Source: an uncultured Planctomycetota bacterium (GTDB lineage Bacteria; Planctomycetota; Planctomycetia; Pirellulales; UBA1268). From it: a stretch of DNA of 8,680 nucleotides. The notes below the pieces were generated by a model. The model was not told where the DNA came from, did not search any database, and worked only from the letters and a program-made list of their open reading frames with translations. The position numbers and the translations under genes were made by a program. Below are positions 6,105 to 8,680 of the stretch, one piece after another. Where the stretch lies: the NCBI GenBank assembly GCA_905477565.1, contig CAJQGO010000185.1, forward strand, positions 1 to 8,680, in the 5' to 3' direction. Positions within the stretch are counted from its first letter, which is position 1; every line of letters starts with the position of its first letter.

Positions 6105-8680
6105 ATGACAGAAGAAGTCGCCGCTGCTGCCCCCACAACGGAAACTGAAACCATTTTTGTGACCGGAGCCACAGGATACGTTGGTGGAAGACTTGTCCCT
6201 CTCCTGCTCGAGGCTGGGTACCGCGTGAGATGCCTTGTACGGGAACCGAGAAAGCTTGACGCACGACCATGGCGGCAACATGCCGAACTTGAGGTCGTCA
6301 ATGCTGACCTTGGAGACCGGGAAGCTGTCACAGAAGCCATGCGAGGCTGCAAGGCTGCCTACTACCTCGTGCACTCAATGGTTGCGACAGGTGGCACATA
6401 TGCTGATCGTGACCGAGACCTCGCCCGCATGTTTGCAAATGCAGCACGTTCAGCAGACCTGCCACGCATCATGTACCTTGGGGGCCTCGGTGAGATGGGC
6501 CCAGACCTCAGCCAACATCTTCGTTCACGACGTCAGGTCGAAGAAGAACTTGCTTCATCAGGCATTCCAGTCACAACATTTCGAGCCGCCATGATTATTG
6601 GATCAGGTTCGGCATCGTTTGAGATCCTGCGTTACCTTGTTGAACGCCTCCCGATTATGATCACACCAAAATGGGTTACTACAGAATGCCAACCGGTTGC
6701 TATCGCTGACGTTCTTTACTGGCTTGTACGCTGTCTTGAAGTTCCCGAGACCACCGGTAAAACTCTCGAAATTGGTGGCGATGATGTCATGGCATATCAG
6801 GAACTCATGCGAGTCATGGCAGAAGAACTTGGCCTACGCAGACGAATTATTCTCCCGGTACCAGTGCTTACCCCTCGGCTCAGTTCTCTCTGGATCAATC
6901 TCGTAACGCCCGTCTCATACCGAATCGCTCGCCCACTTGCCGAAGGACTCAAAAATCGTGTTGTTGTGACTGACAACACAACCCAACGACTCATGCCACA
7001 CAAGGCACTTGGTGCTCGTGAAGCGATACGACGGGCTCTTGAAAAAATTGAACAGCAAGCTGTAGAGACTCGGTGGAGTGTTGCTGGCCCGGTTCCGGGT
7101 GATCCATCGTGGGCTGGCGGCACAGTTTTTACCGACGAACGTGTTGTCGATGTTGAAGCAGATCCAGCAAGCCTCTATGCAGCAATTTGCCGTATTGGAG
7201 GAGGGAACGGATGGTATGCAGGAGACATCCTCTGGCGCATCCGAGGGTGGATGGACACGCTTGTTGGAGGCCCAGGTCTTCGCAGAGGACGAAGACTTCC
7301 AGAAACAGTCGAGTTCGGTGAGACACTCGATTTCTGGAGAGTCGTTGGCATCGACAGAGACCGCTCCCTTTCCCTCCGAGCTGAAATGAAACTACCTGGC
7401 GAAGCGCAGCTTGATTTTAAAATTGAACCAATTGAACCGGAACGGAAACCACCGATCACGCGACTTGTTATGACCGCTCGCTTTCGTCCACGTGGACTTG
7501 CTGGGCTCCTCTACTGGTATTCGGTCATCCCCCTTCATGAATTTGTTTTCGGAGGCATGCTCCGTGGAATAAGTAAAACAGCCGAGGCGATGCATCGTTC
7601 AAATGTCTCTCCACAAAAAGAAACCCCCCCACTGAACGAAATTCCGGGATATGGACGAGCCAGACTCTGGCTGGGAATTTCCGGGGTAGGCTGCATTGTC
7701 ACACTTTCAGCCACTGCTCTCTTTTTCAATCTTCCGGAGCAATTCTTCTCTGGCCCCACCGCCGCACTGAGCACCCAGATCAAAGGCATTCTTTTATTCA
7801 TCTTGATGTATACGGTCTGTCAACTGCCATTTGATTTCTTTGGTGGTTATCTCCTGCCTCGTCAGTATCAAAGGCAACATCCCTCTCTCAACACATTTCT
7901 TGCCGTCCTTCTTCGAGGCATTAGTGTTCACTCAATGCTCTTGGCGATTATAGGGATAGCACTTCTCCTTGCTGCACGAACCGCTGGTGTTGTGGGGGTT
8001 GTTGGAGTTGGAACCCTTCTGGTCGTTACGTTACTTCGGGGGGCAATTACACTCGCAGCTGCGATTGCTCACCTTGAACTCACGCCAAGCACACCCGAAC
8101 TTCACGACGATCCTGCTTTACCATTCCTTTCTGCATATATGGGTGAATCTGAGGACGAAGGGTTTGCAGGTAGTATTGTTGGCTTATTTCAACCAAAAAT
8201 AGTGTTGCTGCCGATGCGATGGCGCGAGGTACTTGATTCCGAAGCATTTCGCGTTGCGGTCCAGCGTAGACAGATGGCAATCACGACCGGAAGTTGGCGC
8301 CGTGGCCGACTGGTTGCACTCACGTTTACTCTTGCTGGGATTATCGTAGCTGCAACCATTGTTGGCAGCAGTCAACTTGCCTCGACTCAGGGTATTGTCA
8401 ACTTCAGCCTGATTTTCACACTGTGGTCATTCCTTGGGCTACTTACGCTACCGACCCCAAGCCGCCGTGGTGTTGCTGAGGTCGATCATGCCCTTCTCGC
8501 TCATGGCGGTGATAGAACTGTTCTGGAACGGACAATCACGCATCTCGATAATTTCCAAGACCGTGAACGCGAGCGACCTCCTCTTATTGAAACCGTCTTC
8601 CACCCTGTTCCGAGTGTGCAGGCAAGGCTTCACGGGCCGCATGCAACTGGCATCAGAGGTGCATGGAACGCTGCGAGAAC
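6105..8680 (+). CDS. NmrA-like SDR / DUF2867 / M48-like membrane fusion protein, 3' partial
   Basis: One open frame of at least 858 codons, running off the right edge. (a) Residues 16-320: atypical SDR of the NmrA/epimerase type, with VTGATGYVGGRL (19-30), ADLGD (67-71), LVHSM (88-92) and YLGGLGE (124-130). The usual YxxxK is not visible, as in many NmrA-like members, so it may sense NAD(P) rather than catalyse. (b) About 324-495: DUF2867, with GGGNGWYAGDILWRIRGWMD and LLYWYSVIPLHEF; the two are known to occur together. (c) About 515-858: six likely membrane helices (519-541, 559-583, 597-624, 627-655, 736-757, 763-783). A soluble piece and tail follow the M48/Ste24 plan: PFDFFGGYLLPRQY (575-588), DSEAFRVAVQRRQMA (711-725) where EELxAVxxHExxH is expected, SRRGVAEVD (786-794) at the ExxxD position, and FHPVPSVQARL (832-842). 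HExxH is absent, so proteolysis is unlikely. Start at 6105 chosen for GAGAA 8 nt upstream. Domain (c) rests on pattern reading. Confidence 0.85.
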   Translation, partial: MTEEVAAAAPTTETETIFVTGATGYVGGRLVPLLLEAGYRVRCLVREPRKLDARPWRQHAELEVVNADLGDREAVTEAMRGCKAAYYLVHSMVATGGTYADRDRDLARMFANAARSADLPRIMYLGGLGEMGPDLSQHLRSRRQVEEELASSGIPVTTFRAAMIIGSGSASFEILRYLVERLPIMITPKWVTTECQPVAIADVLYWLVRCLEVPETTGKTLEIGGDDVMAYQELMRVMAEELGLRRRIILPVPVLTPRLSSLWINLVTPVSYRIARPLAEGLKNRVVVTDNTTQRLMPHKALGAREAIRRALEKIEQQAVETRWSVAGPVPGDPSWAGGTVFTDERVVDVEADPASLYAAICRIGGGNGWYAGDILWRIRGWMDTLVGGPGLRRGRRLPETVEFGETLDFWRVVGIDRDRSLSLRAEMKLPGEAQLDFKIEPIEPERKPPITRLVMTARFRPRGLAGLLYWYSVIPLHEFVFGGMLRGISKTAEAMHRSNVSPQKETPPLNEIPGYGRARLWLGISGVGCIVTLSATALFFNLPEQFFSGPTAALSTQIKGILLFILMYTVCQLPFDFFGGYLLPRQYQRQHPSLNTFLAVLLRGISVHSMLLAIIGIALLLAARTAGVVGVVGVGTLLVVTLLRGAITLAAAIAHLELTPSTPELHDDPALPFLSAYMGESEDEGFAGSIVGLFQPKIVLLPMRWREVLDSEAFRVAVQRRQMAITTGSWRRGRLVALTFTLAGIIVAATIVGSSQLASTQGIVNFSLIFTLWSFLGLLTLPTPSRRGVAEVDHALLAHGGDRTVLERTITHLDNFQDRERERPPLIETVFHPVPSVQARLHGPHATGIRGAWNAAR

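Noticed and set aside
6097..6108. Three-codon frame overlapping the start of the large gene as a leader peptide
   Set aside because: Too short to separate from chance; it has no attenuator-like structure after it.
6235..7459. Several antisense and shifted frames of 60-120 codons within the large fusion gene
   Set aside because: The plus-strand frame from 6105 is continuous with recognisable domains throughout; the others have no family features and no ribosome-binding sites.
7536..7550. His-Glu pair (LHEFVF) that could be taken for an HExxH metalloprotease motif
   Set aside because: It lies in the DUF2867 domain, and the second His is absent (HEFVF); it is not in the M48-like part.
1..8680. 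tRNA, rRNA, CRISPR array, insertion sequence or prophage genes
   Set aside because: Looked for on both strands; no cloverleaf, spaced repeat array, transposase or integrase frame was found.

Overview
The window looks like a chromosomal segment of a member of the Planctomycetota. The strongest sign is the DUF1559 prepilin-like protein at 116-1099, a family hugely expanded in that phylum. Supporting signs are a His-rich DUF2946-like protein, a secreted trypsin-like protease with a CxxC just before the catalytic core, and an NmrA-type SDR fused to DUF2867. No genus can be named from this alone. There is no tRNA, rRNA, CRISPR array, insertion sequence, integrase or phage gene; this is an ordinary-looking chromosomal stretch with one unusual large gene at the right edge.

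Layout. (1) 1-1833, minus strand: a DUF1559 type IV prepilin/pseudopilin-like protein with a clear intrinsic terminator (63-89) and, upstream of it, a small secreted His-rich protein (1278-1733) likely to bind metal ions, with a candidate promoter and operator-like inverted repeat. (2) 1834-2193: a divergent intergenic region with no convincing gene. (3) 2194-2934, plus strand: a SRAP/YedK-type abasic-site DNA-protein crosslinking protein with every catalytic residue at the E. coli YedK position, and a C-terminal tail that looks like a sliding-clamp-binding motif. (4) 3207-4190, plus strand: a secreted S1-type serine protease without a PDZ domain. A perfect 12-bp inverted repeat lies inside its coding sequence. 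(5) 4194-4919, minus strand: a GIY-YIG nuclease-like protein, convergent with the protease and only 3 bp from it. (6) 5089-5838, minus strand: a classical short-chain dehydrogenase/reductase. (7) 6105 to the right edge, plus strand: one uninterrupted frame of at least 858 codons with no stop inside the window. It reads as an NmrA-like atypical SDR, then DUF2867, then a multi-pass membrane region built like an M48/Ste24 metallopeptidase whose HExxH zinc motif has been replaced.

How the genes work together: no single pathway is evident. SRAP and the GIY-YIG protein both point to DNA repair, but they are on opposite strands with a protease between them and cannot be an operon. The two SDR-containing genes are divergent and share a 266-bp upstream region. 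The best candidate for something little described is the fusion at 6105-8680, in which a Rossmann-fold oxidoreductase, a lipid-binding-type domain and an apparently inactive M48 membrane peptidase fold form one polypeptide.
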